Positions 1 through 7,038 of a DNA stretch of 15,183 nucleotides are shown piece after piece (the first letter of the stretch is position 1; each line of letters begins with the position of its first letter). The notes under the pieces were generated by a model that saw only the letters and a list, made by a program, of their open reading frames with translations, was not told where the DNA came from and did no database searches. The DNA is from DASQVO01 sp035640715 (lineage in GTDB: Bacteria; Actinomycetota; Actinomycetes; Streptosporangiales; Streptosporangiaceae): positions 1 to 15,183 of the forward strand of contig DASQVO010000034.1 in the NCBI GenBank assembly GCA_035640715.1, read 5' to 3'. Both the position numbers and the translations under genes were made by a program.

Positions 1-1101
1 GACCTCGCCCAGCATCATGTTGAACAGGACGATGCCGCCGCCGAACGGGGTGAACGAGTCGTGGAAGGAGTTCACCGCGCCGGTCGACGTGGTGGTGGTC
101 GACGCGGCGAACAGGGACGAGCCCGGTATGCCGAACCTGACCTCCTTGCCCTCCATCGCGCCGTGCGCGGCCTGGAGCGCGGTCCCCGCGTGCTGTGCCT
201 CGAAGTAGCTGATCCCGCCGACCGAGGCCAGGAGCAGGACCGCCATCACGATGGCGAGCACGTAGCCCTGGCGGTTGTCGCGGACCATCTTGCCGAACGT
301 GCGCGGCAGCGAGAACGGGATCACCAGCATCAGGAAGATCTCGAACCAGTTGCTGAACGGGTTCGGGTTCTCGAACGGGTGGGCGGAGTTGGCGTTGTAG
401 AAGCCGCCGCCGTTGTTGCCCAACTCCTTGATGACCTCCTGCGAGGCCACCGGGCCGCCGACCATCGTCTGCTGCGATCCGGCCAGCGTGTGGATGATGT
501 GCGTGGGCGTGAAGTTGTCGATGACGCCGGTCGCCATCAGGATGATCGCGCCGATCACCGAGAACGGCAGCAGCAACCGGATGGTGATCCGGGTCAGGTC
601 AACCCAGAAGTTGCCCAGCCGGTCGGTCCTGTTCCGCATGAACCCGCGGATCAGGGCGATCACCACGACGATGCCGACCGCGGCCGAGACGAAGTTCTGT
701 ACGGCGAGGCCAGCCATCTGGGTGACGTAGCCCATGGTGGACTCGCCGGAGTAGTTCTGCCAGTTCGTGTTGGTGGTGAACGAGGCCGCCGTGTTCCAGG
801 CGAGAGTGGGCGGGACGTTTGCCAGCCCGTTGGAGAACGGCAGCCAGTGCTGCACCCGCTCGATCAGGTACAGGAAGAGCACGCTGATCACGGAGAACGC
901 CAGCACGCTGCGCGCGTAGGTGCCCCAGCGCTGGTCGGCCGACGGGTCGATGCCCATCAGCCGGTAGATGGCGCGCTCCGGCCGCCAGTGCTTCTCGCTG
1001 GTGAAGATGCGCGCGATGTAGTCACCGAGCGGCTTGTAGCAGGCAGCCAGCGCGGCGACCAGCAGCACGACCTGCAGGAAGCCCGCGAGGGAACTGCTCA
1101 T
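1..1101 (-). CDS. kdpA: KdpA, K+-transporting ATPase potassium-binding subunit (3'-truncated by window edge)
   Basis: KdpA is the membrane subunit of the KdpFABC high-affinity K+ pump. It is related to Trk/Ktr channels and holds the selectivity filter, while KdpB (beyond the left edge) hydrolyses ATP. The 367 residues present begin MSSSLAGFLQ and contain at least seven hydrophobic segments. The first filter region lies near residues 103-120 (SFTTNTNWQNYSGE) and the second near 228-246 (GNNGGGFYNANSAHPFENP), both diagnostic of KdpA. The family is about 550-560 residues long, so roughly the last third is outside the window. The ATG shares one base with the kdpF stop (TGATG), implying translational coupling. 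No frameshift is seen. Regulation by KdpDE is typical of the family, but neither gene is visible here. Confidence 0.97.
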   Translation of the reverse strand, partial: MSSSLAGFLQVVLLVAALAACYKPLGDYIARIFTSEKHWRPERAIYRLMGIDPSADQRWGTYARSVLAFSVISVLFLYLIERVQHWLPFSNGLANVPPTLAWNTAASFTTNTNWQNYSGESTMGYVTQMAGLAVQNFVSAAVGIVVVIALIRGFMRNRTDRLGNFWVDLTRITIRLLLPFSVIGAIILMATGVIDNFTPTHIIHTLAGSQQTMVGGPVASQEVIKELGNNGGGFYNANSAHPFENPNPFSNWFEIFLMLVIPFSLPRTFGKMVRDNRQGYVLAIVMAVLLLASVGGISYFEAQHAGTALQAAHGAMEGKEVRFGIPGSSLFAASTTTTSTGAVNSFHDSFTPFGGGIVLFNMMLGEV

Positions 1102-1190
1102 CAGAATCTCTCCGGTCGGACGAGGGCGTAAATCAGGTAGATGGTGAGCAGGACGGCCGCGATCAGGCCGACCCAGTTCTCAGCGCTCAA
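1101..1190 (-). CDS. kdpF: KdpF, small stabilising subunit of the Kdp ATPase
   Basis: This 29-residue peptide reads (TTG start) MSAENWVGLIAAVLLTIYLI, then YALVRPERF. It is a single transmembrane helix ending in the PERF motif typical of KdpF. In the known complex KdpF packs against KdpA and KdpB and stabilises them. The TTG start is chosen because it gives the usual KdpF length and lies inside the end of the preceding small gene (11-base overlap). The stop shares its last base with the kdpA ATG. The gene is too short for most automatic gene callers. Identity is strong from the motif and position; the exact start is slightly less certain. Confidence 0.9.
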   Translation of the reverse strand: MSAENWVGLIAAVLLTIYLIYALVRPERF

Positions 1191-1269
1191 GCCGCTCGAC
1201 CCCCTTGACCAGCAGGATGAGCAGGGCGAAGACGACGATCGTGATCGCTACGTAGAGCACGTCGGACAC
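1180..1269 (-). CDS. 29-residue single-helix membrane peptide upstream of kdpF
   Basis: The predicted peptide starts (GTG) VSDVLYVAITIVVFALLILL and ends VKGVERLER. It is one hydrophobic helix with a short basic/acidic cytoplasmic-type tail. GTG at 1267-1269 is preferred because a GGGAG ribosome-binding site lies five bases upstream; a second GTG two codons earlier overlaps that site. The frame stays open further upstream to about 1407, but that part has no membrane or family character and is probably untranslated. The gene overlaps kdpF by 11 bases, so the two are probably translated together. From memory, a similar short peptide often precedes kdpF in actinomycetes and is left as hypothetical; I do not know its function. 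It could be a second Kdp accessory helix. Confidence 0.75.
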   Translation of the reverse strand: MSDVLYVAITIVVFALLILLVKGVERLER

Positions 1270-1573
1270 GGTCACTCCCAGGTTTAGGACTAGCTGGGCT
1301 GCGGGCCGGGAAGCGTTGATCGTGCATTTCCGGGCCCGGTCGCAGATGGTTTTCAGAGCCCGCCCGCAGCGTTGGCCTAGGCAATGAAACAGTGCAGAGC
1401 AGGGCAAAGGGCCGCTTCCAAGCGAGACCTATGCGGCGCGCTTGCGCTTCCTAACGGAATCCATGCACCGCACCCGCCTCCCTCAGTCAGCGAGCTTTGG
1501 GACCTTTCCTGGCTCATACGTCCATTCCGGTGGATATTTCAGAGAGTAATTTGACGATTGCGTGGAGCACTTG

Positions 1574-1597
1574 CGTGGGCGCTCCGATGCGCCCACG
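1574..1597. terminator. Perfect 9-bp inverted repeat, possible transcription terminator
   Basis: CGTGGGCGC (1574-1582) pairs perfectly with GCGCCCACG (1589-1597) around the 6-base loop TCCGAT. G-U pairs and one A-U pair extend the stem to about 12. There is no T tract on either side, so it is a U-less (actinomycete-style) terminator at best, for transcription leaving the LuxR-type gene at 1892-2962. It could equally be an operator dyad. Confidence 0.35.
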
Positions 1598-1625
1598 TGA
1601 TGCCGTTTGCTGCCACGTGGGGCCG
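1593..1625. repeat. Two CCACGTG-containing 13-bp imperfect direct repeats, 20 bp apart
   Basis: CCACGTGATGCCG (1593-1605) and CCACGTGGGGCCG (1613-1625) match at 11 of 13 positions, and each holds the palindrome CACGTG. The 20-bp period is close to two helical turns, so a protein dimer could contact both on one DNA face. The first copy overlaps the right arm of the 1574-1597 hairpin. The role is unknown; an operator for the kdp genes is a guess. Confidence 0.35.
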
Positions 1626-1872
1626 TGCCGGCCCGGGCGGATCCGGCTCATGCCGGCCATCGGCCTGCACGTCAGCTGGTTGTACGCCGGGCCGTATCCG
1701 TGGCCTATCTGCCGGAAACGGCAACGGCCGGCGCGGTAAGGCGTGCCGGGCCATGTTGCAGGGAGGCTTCCATGCGCGCATTCCAGCTACCCGGTAGACA
1801 GACCAGATTTGTCCGGCGACTCTGAGCTACCAGTTCAAAGTGCGCCTTGTTGTGGCCATGATCTGCTCGTGG

Positions 1873-1888
1873 CCAGTGGGCCCACTGG
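1873..1888. terminator. 16-bp perfect palindrome just after the LuxR-type gene
   Basis: CCAGTGGGCCCACTGG is its own reverse complement and begins three bases beyond the stop codon of the minus-strand regulator gene. Outer arms CTGCT (1863-1867) and AGCAG (1894-1898) can extend the structure across an internal loop. The position suits a factor-independent terminator without a U tract; a protein-binding palindrome is the alternative. Confidence 0.45.
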
Positions 1889-1891
1889 TGG

Positions 1892-2962
1892 TTAGCAGAG
1901 GTGGCCGGTGAGGCATTTGGTGAGCTCGGGCCGTGAGTGGGTACCGGTCTTCCGGAAGATAGCTTTGAGGTGGTCTTTGGCGGTGTAGAGCGAGATGTGG
2001 AGAGTCCGGGCAATCTCGGTGAGGGTGCGGCCATCGAGGATCAGCCGGGCGATCTGGCGCTCACGGGCTGACAGGCTGTGGGCTTGCATCAGCAGCGGGC
2101 TGATCCGTGAAGGCACTGCAGCCTGGACCGTGATGGCGATGTCGCAGCCGGGCAGGGCCGCAGCCAGCGGAGACGCATGGATGTCCAGCCAGTACCCGTC
2201 TGTGGTCCGGGTCCGGACGCGTGCCGCAGCGGCCGCGTTCGTGTCGCGTGCGGGTGCGGTCAGCAGCGCGGTGATCGCGTAGATGATCGCCGTGCCATGG
2301 CTTCCTTGCGGGTCAGGGCTGAGTTTCGCGAGCCACTGTGTGGCTTCGGGTGTGGCCGTCAGTGGTGTCCCGGCAGCGGTGACGATAATGGTGCCGGGGC
2401 CGGCGGCGGGACCGGTGTCTGAGGGTGGGGTCTTAGCTGTCCACGCGCCGCGCGCACCGGCCGCGACAGCGCCCGCAACGTGCCTCAGATGCTGGACGTC
2501 ATCCATGGTGTATGTGCGCGTGGCCGATGCGCGATAGAGGTTGAGCGAGCCCCAGCAGTGCCTGCCGATAGTGAGCGCGGCGCGAAGTTCATCGGCGATA
2601 CCTGCGGGGCGCAGGATCTCGTCCCAGCGACGGCTGCGGGCGAGATCACCGCTGGTGGCCGCGCTCAGCGCGCCGACTGGCTGGCTGGTCCGCGCCAGTG
2701 ATGCGAGCTTGTTGACGTCGGGGAGCTGGTATTCGATCTGCCAGAACCGTTGCTGGCTGGCCGTGGCGGGCGAATCACTGGTCATTGCTCGCGCGGGCAG
2801 CAGCGTGGCTGGGTCGGCCTGGGAGAAGCACCAGCCGTCAAAGCCGACACTGCGCTGTAGTTGTCGCGCCACCTCGCCGCTGAATGCAGGCCAATCCAGC
2901 CGGGCGTGGCTCAGCTTCTCGATCCCCCTTCGGGCCCGGTCCAGTGTCCAGGTCGACACCAC
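1892..2962 (-). CDS. LuxR-type transcriptional regulator with N-terminal GAF-like sensory region
   Basis: This 356-residue protein is a likely DNA-binding regulator. Residues about 297-350 form a LuxR/NarL-type helix-turn-helix, from LSARERQIARLILDG to a recognition helix around SLYTAKDHLKAIFRKTG. Residues about 15-170 resemble a GAF-type sensory domain (DGWCFSQADP, then GSLNLYR). A middle segment (190-280) resembles a second sensor fold. There is no receiver domain and no ATP-binding loop, so it is neither a response regulator nor a LAL protein. The start is GTG at 2962, with a second GTG immediately after; no good ribosome-binding site precedes either, so the start is uncertain. It is divergent from the methyltransferase gene across 137 bases and may control it. 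The ligand is unknown. Confidence 0.88.
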   Translation of the reverse strand: MVSTWTLDRARRGIEKLSHARLDWPAFSGEVARQLQRSVGFDGWCFSQADPATLLPARAMTSDSPATASQQRFWQIEYQLPDVNKLASLARTSQPVGALSAATSGDLARSRRWDEILRPAGIADELRAALTIGRHCWGSLNLYRASATRTYTMDDVQHLRHVAGAVAAGARGAWTAKTPPSDTGPAAGPGTIIVTAAGTPLTATPEATQWLAKLSPDPQGSHGTAIIYAITALLTAPARDTNAAAAARVRTRTTDGYWLDIHASPLAAALPGCDIAITVQAAVPSRISPLLMQAHSLSARERQIARLILDGRTLTEIARTLHISLYTAKDHLKAIFRKTGTHSRPELTKCLTGHLC

Positions 2963-3051
2963 CCCGTCAGCGTATTAGCTGCGGCCTTGCCCGCTCATCC
3001 CCCTTTCGTGGGATAACCGCCGGCCCCTTTACTGGCACATTGTGTGGTTGT

Positions 3052-3074
3052 TGGCATACAGCGGCCGGCCGCTG
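3052..3074 (+). promoter_or_regulatory. Candidate methyltransferase promoter and operator palindrome
   Basis: CAGCGGCCGGCCGCTG (3059-3074) is a perfect 16-bp palindrome centred between the divergent regulator and methyltransferase genes. It directly abuts a possible extended -10 element, TGGCATACA (3052-3060). A factor bound there would sit at the start of transcription. The palindrome is visible directly; the promoter assignment is tentative and no clear -35 is present. Confidence 0.4.
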
Positions 3075-3085
3075 GCTGGCGCATG

Positions 3086-3092
3086 GGAGGGG
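3086..3092 (+). promoter_or_regulatory. Ribosome-binding site that fixes the methyltransferase start
   Basis: GGAGGGG lies seven bases before ATG at 3100. This strong site selects that ATG over the longer upstream extension of the frame back to 2884, which would run antisense through the regulator gene. Confidence 0.8.
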
Positions 3093-3099
3093 CTCGCAT

Positions 3100-3921
3100 A
3101 TGGTCCCGGCAGATGGCAGGTCAGGTCCCGCAGGGTTCGAAGCGGTCGATGCGTCCGGCGACCCGGCCGCGCTGATCGGGCTTCTGGAGGCAGCCAGGAC
3201 GGTCCCCGGGCTGGTGGCGGCCAAACGCGGCCTGCTTGAGCAGCTTGCGCTCGGGACGGCACAGGCCGCGCTGGATGTGGGATGCGGTTACGGCGCGGAT
3301 GTGGCCGACATGGCGCGGCGGATGCCGCGCGGCACCCAGGTATCCGGCGTCGACGCCAGCGAGGCGATGATTGCGGAGGCTCGCCGGCGCACCGCTAGCT
3401 TCGGCGCCCGGGTTTCGTTGCGGGTCGGCGAGGCGACTGACTTGCCCTACCCGGACCACATGTTTGATGCCTGCCGAGCGGACACCGTTCTGCAGCATGT
3501 CCCAGACCCCGGGCGGGTGGTCAGCGAGATGGCACGAGTGACCCGGCCTGGCGGCCGGGTGGCCGTGCTGGAGTTCGACCAGGGCACGGCCTTCCTCGAT
3601 CACCCAGATACCGAAACGACGCGGATCATCCTCGACACGTTCACCGACGCCGCTGTCCACGGCTGGATCGGGCGCCAGGTGCCGCGCCTGTTCCGGCTTG
3701 CTGGATTGACTGATGTGTCGGTCACGCCGCTGGTAATCCTCAGCAACGCGCCGTTCTGGCGGATCCTCTATCAGAGCCAGGTGGCCCGGCTGCAGGATCA
3801 GGGCCTGCTGACCGACGAGGAAACCAGTCTGTGGTGGGTTGAGCTGGAGGAATGGGCACAAGAAGGCAATTTTCTGGGCGGCGCGACCGTCTTCGTCGTG
3901 GCCGCCAGCCGCCCTTCCTGA
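3100..3921 (+). CDS. SAM-dependent class I methyltransferase (UbiE/COQ5-like)
   Basis: A 273-residue soluble protein with the Rossmann methyltransferase fold. Motif I is LDVGCGYG (58-65), which binds S-adenosylmethionine. The acidic residue that holds the ribose is D85 in GVDAS. Motif II/III lies around GEATDLPYPDHMFD (110-123), and the post-motif segment VTRPGGRVAVLEFD follows a helix carrying LQHVPDP. This pattern is common to small-molecule methyltransferases of the UbiE/Methyltransf_11 group. The C-terminal third, rich in W and acidic residues (SLWWVELEEWAQEG), would shape the substrate site. The substrate cannot be told. The gene stands alone on its strand, with a regulator divergent upstream and a stress-protein gene converging downstream. 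Confidence 0.92.
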   Translation: MVPADGRSGPAGFEAVDASGDPAALIGLLEAARTVPGLVAAKRGLLEQLALGTAQAALDVGCGYGADVADMARRMPRGTQVSGVDASEAMIAEARRRTASFGARVSLRVGEATDLPYPDHMFDACRADTVLQHVPDPGRVVSEMARVTRPGGRVAVLEFDQGTAFLDHPDTETTRIILDTFTDAAVHGWIGRQVPRLFRLAGLTDVSVTPLVILSNAPFWRILYQSQVARLQDQGLLTDEETSLWWVELEEWAQEGNFLGGATVFVVAASRPS

Positions 3922-4049
3922 CGGGCTTCCCCCGCCGGCTCCGATATCAACCGCGAGATCCCTCGCTGAAAACAGGTCGTACCCTCCGCGTTCTTGGCAT
4001 CTGGGTGATGCGTGCAGCAGCGATCGGTGTGCCCCGGCCACCTGGATGC

Positions 4050-4069
4050 CCGCCGGCGCGATGCGGCGG
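4050..4069. terminator. GC-rich hairpin between convergent genes
   Basis: CCGCCG (4050-4055) pairs with CGGCGG (4064-4069) around an 8-base loop. It lies between the stops of the methyltransferase (3921) and the stress protein (4098), as expected of a shared terminator, but the stem is short and no T tract follows. Confidence 0.3.
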
Positions 4070-4097
4070 ACCTGCATGTGGGCTACGTTCCGTGAAG

Positions 4098-4619
4098 CTA
4101 GGCCTCGGGAAGGTTGGGGAACAGCGCGCGATGCTTCAGCGGCCAGAAGTGGATGCCGCGGGTCACCTCTTCCATGAGAGCCGACGGCGGGACGGCGACC
4201 ACTGGGCACCGGGCGTGGGCCAGGCAGTAGCGGCTCACCGACCGGGATATCGCGCGCCGCAGGCCCCGTCGCCCGGTCCCGATGACGAGAAGGTCGCCCG
4301 GGTCGTCGGCGGAATCGGTGAGAACGGGACCGGCCTCACCACAGATCACGCGCGGCTCGACCATCACTTCGGCAGGAAAGCCGCCGAGCCCTGCGTCGAA
4401 CGCGTTCAACAGCCTGTCCCACGCGGCGTCGCGCCAGATCTTGCGGAGGTAAGGGGAGGGTGCCCGCCGTTCCGCAAGGTCGCCGCCCGGCGGAAGCCAG
4501 GCAAGGATGACCACGAGCAGCGCGTCGCGATCCCGTGCCTCCTCCGCCGCGTAGCGCAGGGCCTGCAGGCTGCCCAGGCTGCCATGCACGCCGACAAAGA
4601 CCCGCCGCACCCCGGACAC
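4098..4619 (-). CDS. Universal stress protein (UspA-like), single domain
   Basis: A 173-residue cytoplasmic protein of the UspA alpha/beta fold. It opens with the beta strand RRVFVGVHGS (5-14) and a helix, LQALRYAAEEARDRDA. It ends with the family's nucleotide-loop region GTGRRGLRRAISRSVSRY (114-131) followed by ARCPVVAVP. Two nucleotide-contact positions deviate. The usual VGVDGS aspartate is H12, and the glycine before the SVS triad is R126. ATP binding may therefore be weak or absent. About 25 extra residues follow the last strand. The start is GTG at 4619 with GGGGG about ten bases upstream; an ATG seven bases further upstream is in another frame. The gene follows the phosphatase gene after 211 bases and probably has its own promoter. 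Its role is unknown beyond the family's stress and dormancy association. Confidence 0.9.
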   Translation of the reverse strand: MSGVRRVFVGVHGSLGSLQALRYAAEEARDRDALLVVILAWLPPGGDLAERRAPSPYLRKIWRDAAWDRLLNAFDAGLGGFPAEVMVEPRVICGEAGPVLTDSADDPGDLLVIGTGRRGLRRAISRSVSRYCLAHARCPVVAVPPSALMEEVTRGIHFWPLKHRALFPNLPEA

Positions 4620-4756
4620 GGCACATCGCCCCCTGCCTCTCTACAGGAACCGGGACCCATCCAACCTCCGTTCGGCGTGAGAGGGCATGGGGCCTGGCGG
4701 AGTCCTAACAGCATTGCCGCAAATCCATACAAAACGCCGACGACGGGGTGCGCTCT

Positions 4757-4813
4757 GCCCGCAGTGGGACGCTCGGCCCGCGGTGGGGCGCGGGGCCCGC
4801 GGTGGGGCGCGGG
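4757..4813. repeat. Three tandem 19-bp GC-rich repeats
   Basis: The unit GCCCGCGGTGGGGCGCGGG occurs at 4776-4794 and again, identically, at 4795-4813. A degenerate copy, GCCCGCAGTGGGACGCTCG (15 of 19 bases matching), sits at 4757-4775. The array occupies the space between the phosphatase stop (4831) and the stress-protein start (4619). The G-run strand might form unusual structure. It may be slippage-generated or a regulatory array; its function is unknown. Confidence 0.9.
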
Positions 4814-4830
4814 GCGGGATGCGTGCGCGC

Positions 4831-5535
4831 TCAGCCGTCCGAGCCGCGGACGCCCAGTTCGTCGAGGCGGGCCAGCAGATCCGCGGGGTCGGCGTACACC
4901 CGGTACGCGCCGGCGCGCTCGAGTTCCTCCCGGCCGTACCCGCCCGACATCAGGCCGACGCCGAGCGCTCCGGCGCGCCGCGCCGCGAGCAGGTCCCACA
5001 CGCTGTCGCCCACGACCATCGCGTGACGCGGATCCACTCCCAGCAGCGCGGCGGCGGCCAGGAACAGGTCCGGGTCCGGCTTGGCATGCCGCACCAGGTC
5101 GCGGGTGACCATGGGGGTGTTCTCGGGCAGGCCCAGCAGCTTCAGGGCCGGCCGCGCCGTCACGGCATTCCCGCTCGTCGCGATCGCCCACTTGACGCCG
5201 CGCTCGGTGAGCTCGCCAAGCAGGTCCGCCGCTCCCGGCAGCGGAAGCACCGAATCCATCTGGGCGCGGTACTCATCGGCGTGCGCCCGCTGCAGGCGGT
5301 CAATCTCCTCCCGCGACAGCGACAGGCCGGTCTCGCGCAGCAGCGCCGAGACGAACAGGCCGCCGCTCATCCCGATCCGCCGGTGGATGCGCCACACGGA
5401 CAGGTCGATGCCCATCCCTGCCAGCGCCGCCCGCCAGGCGATCACGTGCTGGTACACGCTGTCGATCAGCGTGCCGTCCAGGTCGAAGAGGAACGACGGA
5501 GCTGGCGATTCGGTATACGTCACCGGAGAGGTCAT
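4831..5535 (-). CDS. HAD-superfamily phosphatase (phosphoglycolate phosphatase/beta-phosphoglucomutase-like)
   Basis: A 234-residue cytosolic hydrolase with all four HAD motifs. Motif I is FDLDGT (nucleophile D18, acid/base D20), motif II the T-S of AIATSG (120-121), motif III K152 in HAKPDP, and motif IV GDSVWD (Mg2+ ligands D177 and D181). A helical cap follows motif I (about 27-95), as in subclass I enzymes that act on small sugar phosphates or phosphoglycolate. The substrate is not determinable. The ATG at 5535 lies 20 bases after the stop of the beta-propeller lipoprotein gene, so the two probably form one transcript. No strong ribosome-binding site is seen, only an AGG about ten bases upstream. 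Confidence 0.92.
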   Translation of the reverse strand: MTSPVTYTESPAPSFLFDLDGTLIDSVYQHVIAWRAALAGMGIDLSVWRIHRRIGMSGGLFVSALLRETGLSLSREEIDRLQRAHADEYRAQMDSVLPLPGAADLLGELTERGVKWAIATSGNAVTARPALKLLGLPENTPMVTRDLVRHAKPDPDLFLAAAALLGVDPRHAMVVGDSVWDLLAARRAGALGVGLMSGGYGREELERAGAYRVYADPADLLARLDELGVRGSDG

Positions 5536-5555
5536 GCGACCAGTGTGCCTACCCG

Positions 5556-6989
5556 TCAGGCGCCGCGTACGGCGGTCACGCCGTCACTGGTGCCGACGAA
5601 GGCGAGCGGCCCCGCCAGCGACAAGGACGCGAAGTGCGGTAGCGCGCTGCCCAGGCTCACCCGGTCCCGAACGGCGCCGCTGGCGGGATCGAGCTCGTAG
5701 AGAGTGCCCGACGTCCAGTCGTTCACCCAGACTGCGCCGCCGCCGAGGACAGGAGAGCCCCACGCGCTGGCCGGCCCGCGCCACAGCACCCTGATCCGGT
5801 TACCGGACGTGGCGACGGCCGTCATCCCGCCGTGCCCGCAGGGCTCGTAGACCGTGGTCCCGCTGACCGCCGCCGCCCCGTAGGCCCGGCACACGGGGCC
5901 CTGCGCGACCTGGCCGCCGACACCGCCGAGCCGCGAGGCACGCAGCAGGTAGCCGGTGCCGCGCTTGCCGACCGCGAGCAGCATGCCATCCGGCAGCAGC
6001 GCGGGCTGCGTGGACCCGAGATCGAGGTCGCGCGCGTTGTCGTCCGCCCACGTGCTCGGCGCGAAGATCCCGGTTCTGTGCAGGCTCGGCGAAAGTGCTG
6101 TGACCGAGTCGCTCCCGTCGAAACTCCCGCTCGTGGCGGCGCCATTGCCGACGCTGACATAGAGCGTGCCGTCCGGGCCGGTTACCGGGCCCGCCGTGCC
6201 CCAGATGGCGCCTTCGCGGCTCGTCGGCACCCGGTAGGAGACCAGGGCGCCGGCCCCGGACAGCGGTACCCCCACGACCGAGCCGATGTACGGTCCGCAG
6301 TCGCCGTACAGGCCGCCGAATGCCACATATACCCTGCCGTTCTCGATGGCCAGGGCGGGCCGCTGCTGGTCGTAGCGTGGCTGGCCGTCCGGGGCCGGGA
6401 TGTCCCGCTTGACCTTCAGCGCGCCGCTGGACGCCAGGAGGCCGAAGAGCACATGCCGGTACCCGGAGATCTCCGCGACCGCGTAGACCAGCCCGTTGTC
6501 CCGGTCGTAGATGGGCGTCCCCGTGATCCCCAGCGGGTCGATGTCACCGCACGGCAGCGCGGACAGCGGCACGGCCGTGCCGAGGTGCGCGCGCCAGGCG
6601 ACCCGGCCCGTGGTCTCGACGAGGGCGTAGAGGGAGTCGTTCTCCGTCGCGGCGATGACGAGGTGGCCGACGACCAGCGGCTGGCCGTAGACGGCCCCGT
6701 CGAGGTGGCGGCGCCAGGCGACCGACAGGTGCCCCGCTGCCGGGATTCCCGTGGCAACTCCCGAGCGGGCGGCACCGTTACCGAACTGCGGCCACGCCGC
6801 GGCCGGATACGCTTTCCCGGCCGTAGCATCGACGGCGGGGAGCGTCCGGGCCGGGGGTGCCGGGCTATTCGACGGCGAGCCGGAGGCTCCGGGGCCGCCG
6901 CACGCGGCCAGGACAGTGCCCAGGGCCGCCGCGACGACGAACCGAGCCGCGGCCGAAGGCACGACTGGCATGACATCAGTTTCGGTCAT
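5556..6989 (-). CDS. Secreted lipoprotein with PQQ-like beta-propeller repeats
   Basis: An exported protein of about 477 residues. The N-terminus carries a lipoprotein signal: hydrophobic FVVAAALGTVLAAC with the lipobox LAA-C at residue 30, followed by a Gly/Ser/Pro linker. From about residue 65 the chain shows repeated PQQ/WD-like beta-propeller blades. Signs are WPQFGNGAARSG, DSLYALVETTGRVAW, LYELDPASGAV and recurring G-x-LYVSVGNG-type strands. The family is used for outer-surface scaffolding or ligand binding. I see no quinone-dehydrogenase active site, so enzymatic activity is not claimed. ATG at 6989 gives six extra residues; ATG at 6971 gives a tidier signal peptide and may be the real start. 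The gene is co-directional with the phosphatase gene 20 bases downstream and divergent from the SGNH hydrolase gene. Confidence 0.85.
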   Translation of the reverse strand: MTETDVMPVVPSAAARFVVAAALGTVLAACGGPGASGSPSNSPAPPARTLPAVDATAGKAYPAAAWPQFGNGAARSGVATGIPAAGHLSVAWRRHLDGAVYGQPLVVGHLVIAATENDSLYALVETTGRVAWRAHLGTAVPLSALPCGDIDPLGITGTPIYDRDNGLVYAVAEISGYRHVLFGLLASSGALKVKRDIPAPDGQPRYDQQRPALAIENGRVYVAFGGLYGDCGPYIGSVVGVPLSGAGALVSYRVPTSREGAIWGTAGPVTGPDGTLYVSVGNGAATSGSFDGSDSVTALSPSLHRTGIFAPSTWADDNARDLDLGSTQPALLPDGMLLAVGKRGTGYLLRASRLGGVGGQVAQGPVCRAYGAAAVSGTTVYEPCGHGGMTAVATSGNRIRVLWRGPASAWGSPVLGGGAVWVNDWTSGTLYELDPASGAVRDRVSLGSALPHFASLSLAGPLAFVGTSDGVTAVRGA

Positions 6990-7038
6990 CAGTCCCGGTC
7001 ATCCGGGGCCGGCCCGCTGATCAGGCCGGCAGGTGAGC

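Larger units (their letters stand above)
1270..1891. other. Gene-free region upstream of the kdp genes
   Basis: About 620 bases with no convincing coding frame; the short open frames on both strands lack recognisable composition or ribosome-binding sites. The kdp promoter must lie here or in the leader, but no -35/-10 pair stands out. The patch at 1535-1560 (around tggatatttcagagagtaat) is markedly more A/T-rich than its surroundings and is the best place to look. The region also holds a perfect 9-bp hairpin (1574-1597), two CCACGTG-containing repeats (1593-1625) and a five-pair hairpin closed by a GAAA tetraloop (1710-1723). I compared the leader with what I remember of the ydaO/c-di-AMP riboswitch and did not find its conserved core. 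Confidence 0.6.

Noticed and set aside
61..1131. Long plus-strand open frame opposite kdpA
   Set aside because: Arg/His/Asp-rich composition with no domain; it is the antisense shadow of a clearly conserved gene in GC-rich DNA.
1276..1560. c-di-AMP (ydaO-type) riboswitch upstream of the kdp genes
   Set aside because: The conserved core expected of that RNA was not found by eye; only a covariance search could reopen this.
3121..4209. 362-codon minus-strand frame opposite the methyltransferase
   Set aside because: Antisense to a gene with intact methyltransferase motifs and a strong ribosome-binding site; no recognisable protein character.
3852..5108. 418-codon plus-strand frame across the stress-protein and phosphatase genes
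   Set aside because: It runs antisense to two recognisable families and through the 19-bp repeat array; composition is Arg/Pro/Gly-rich.
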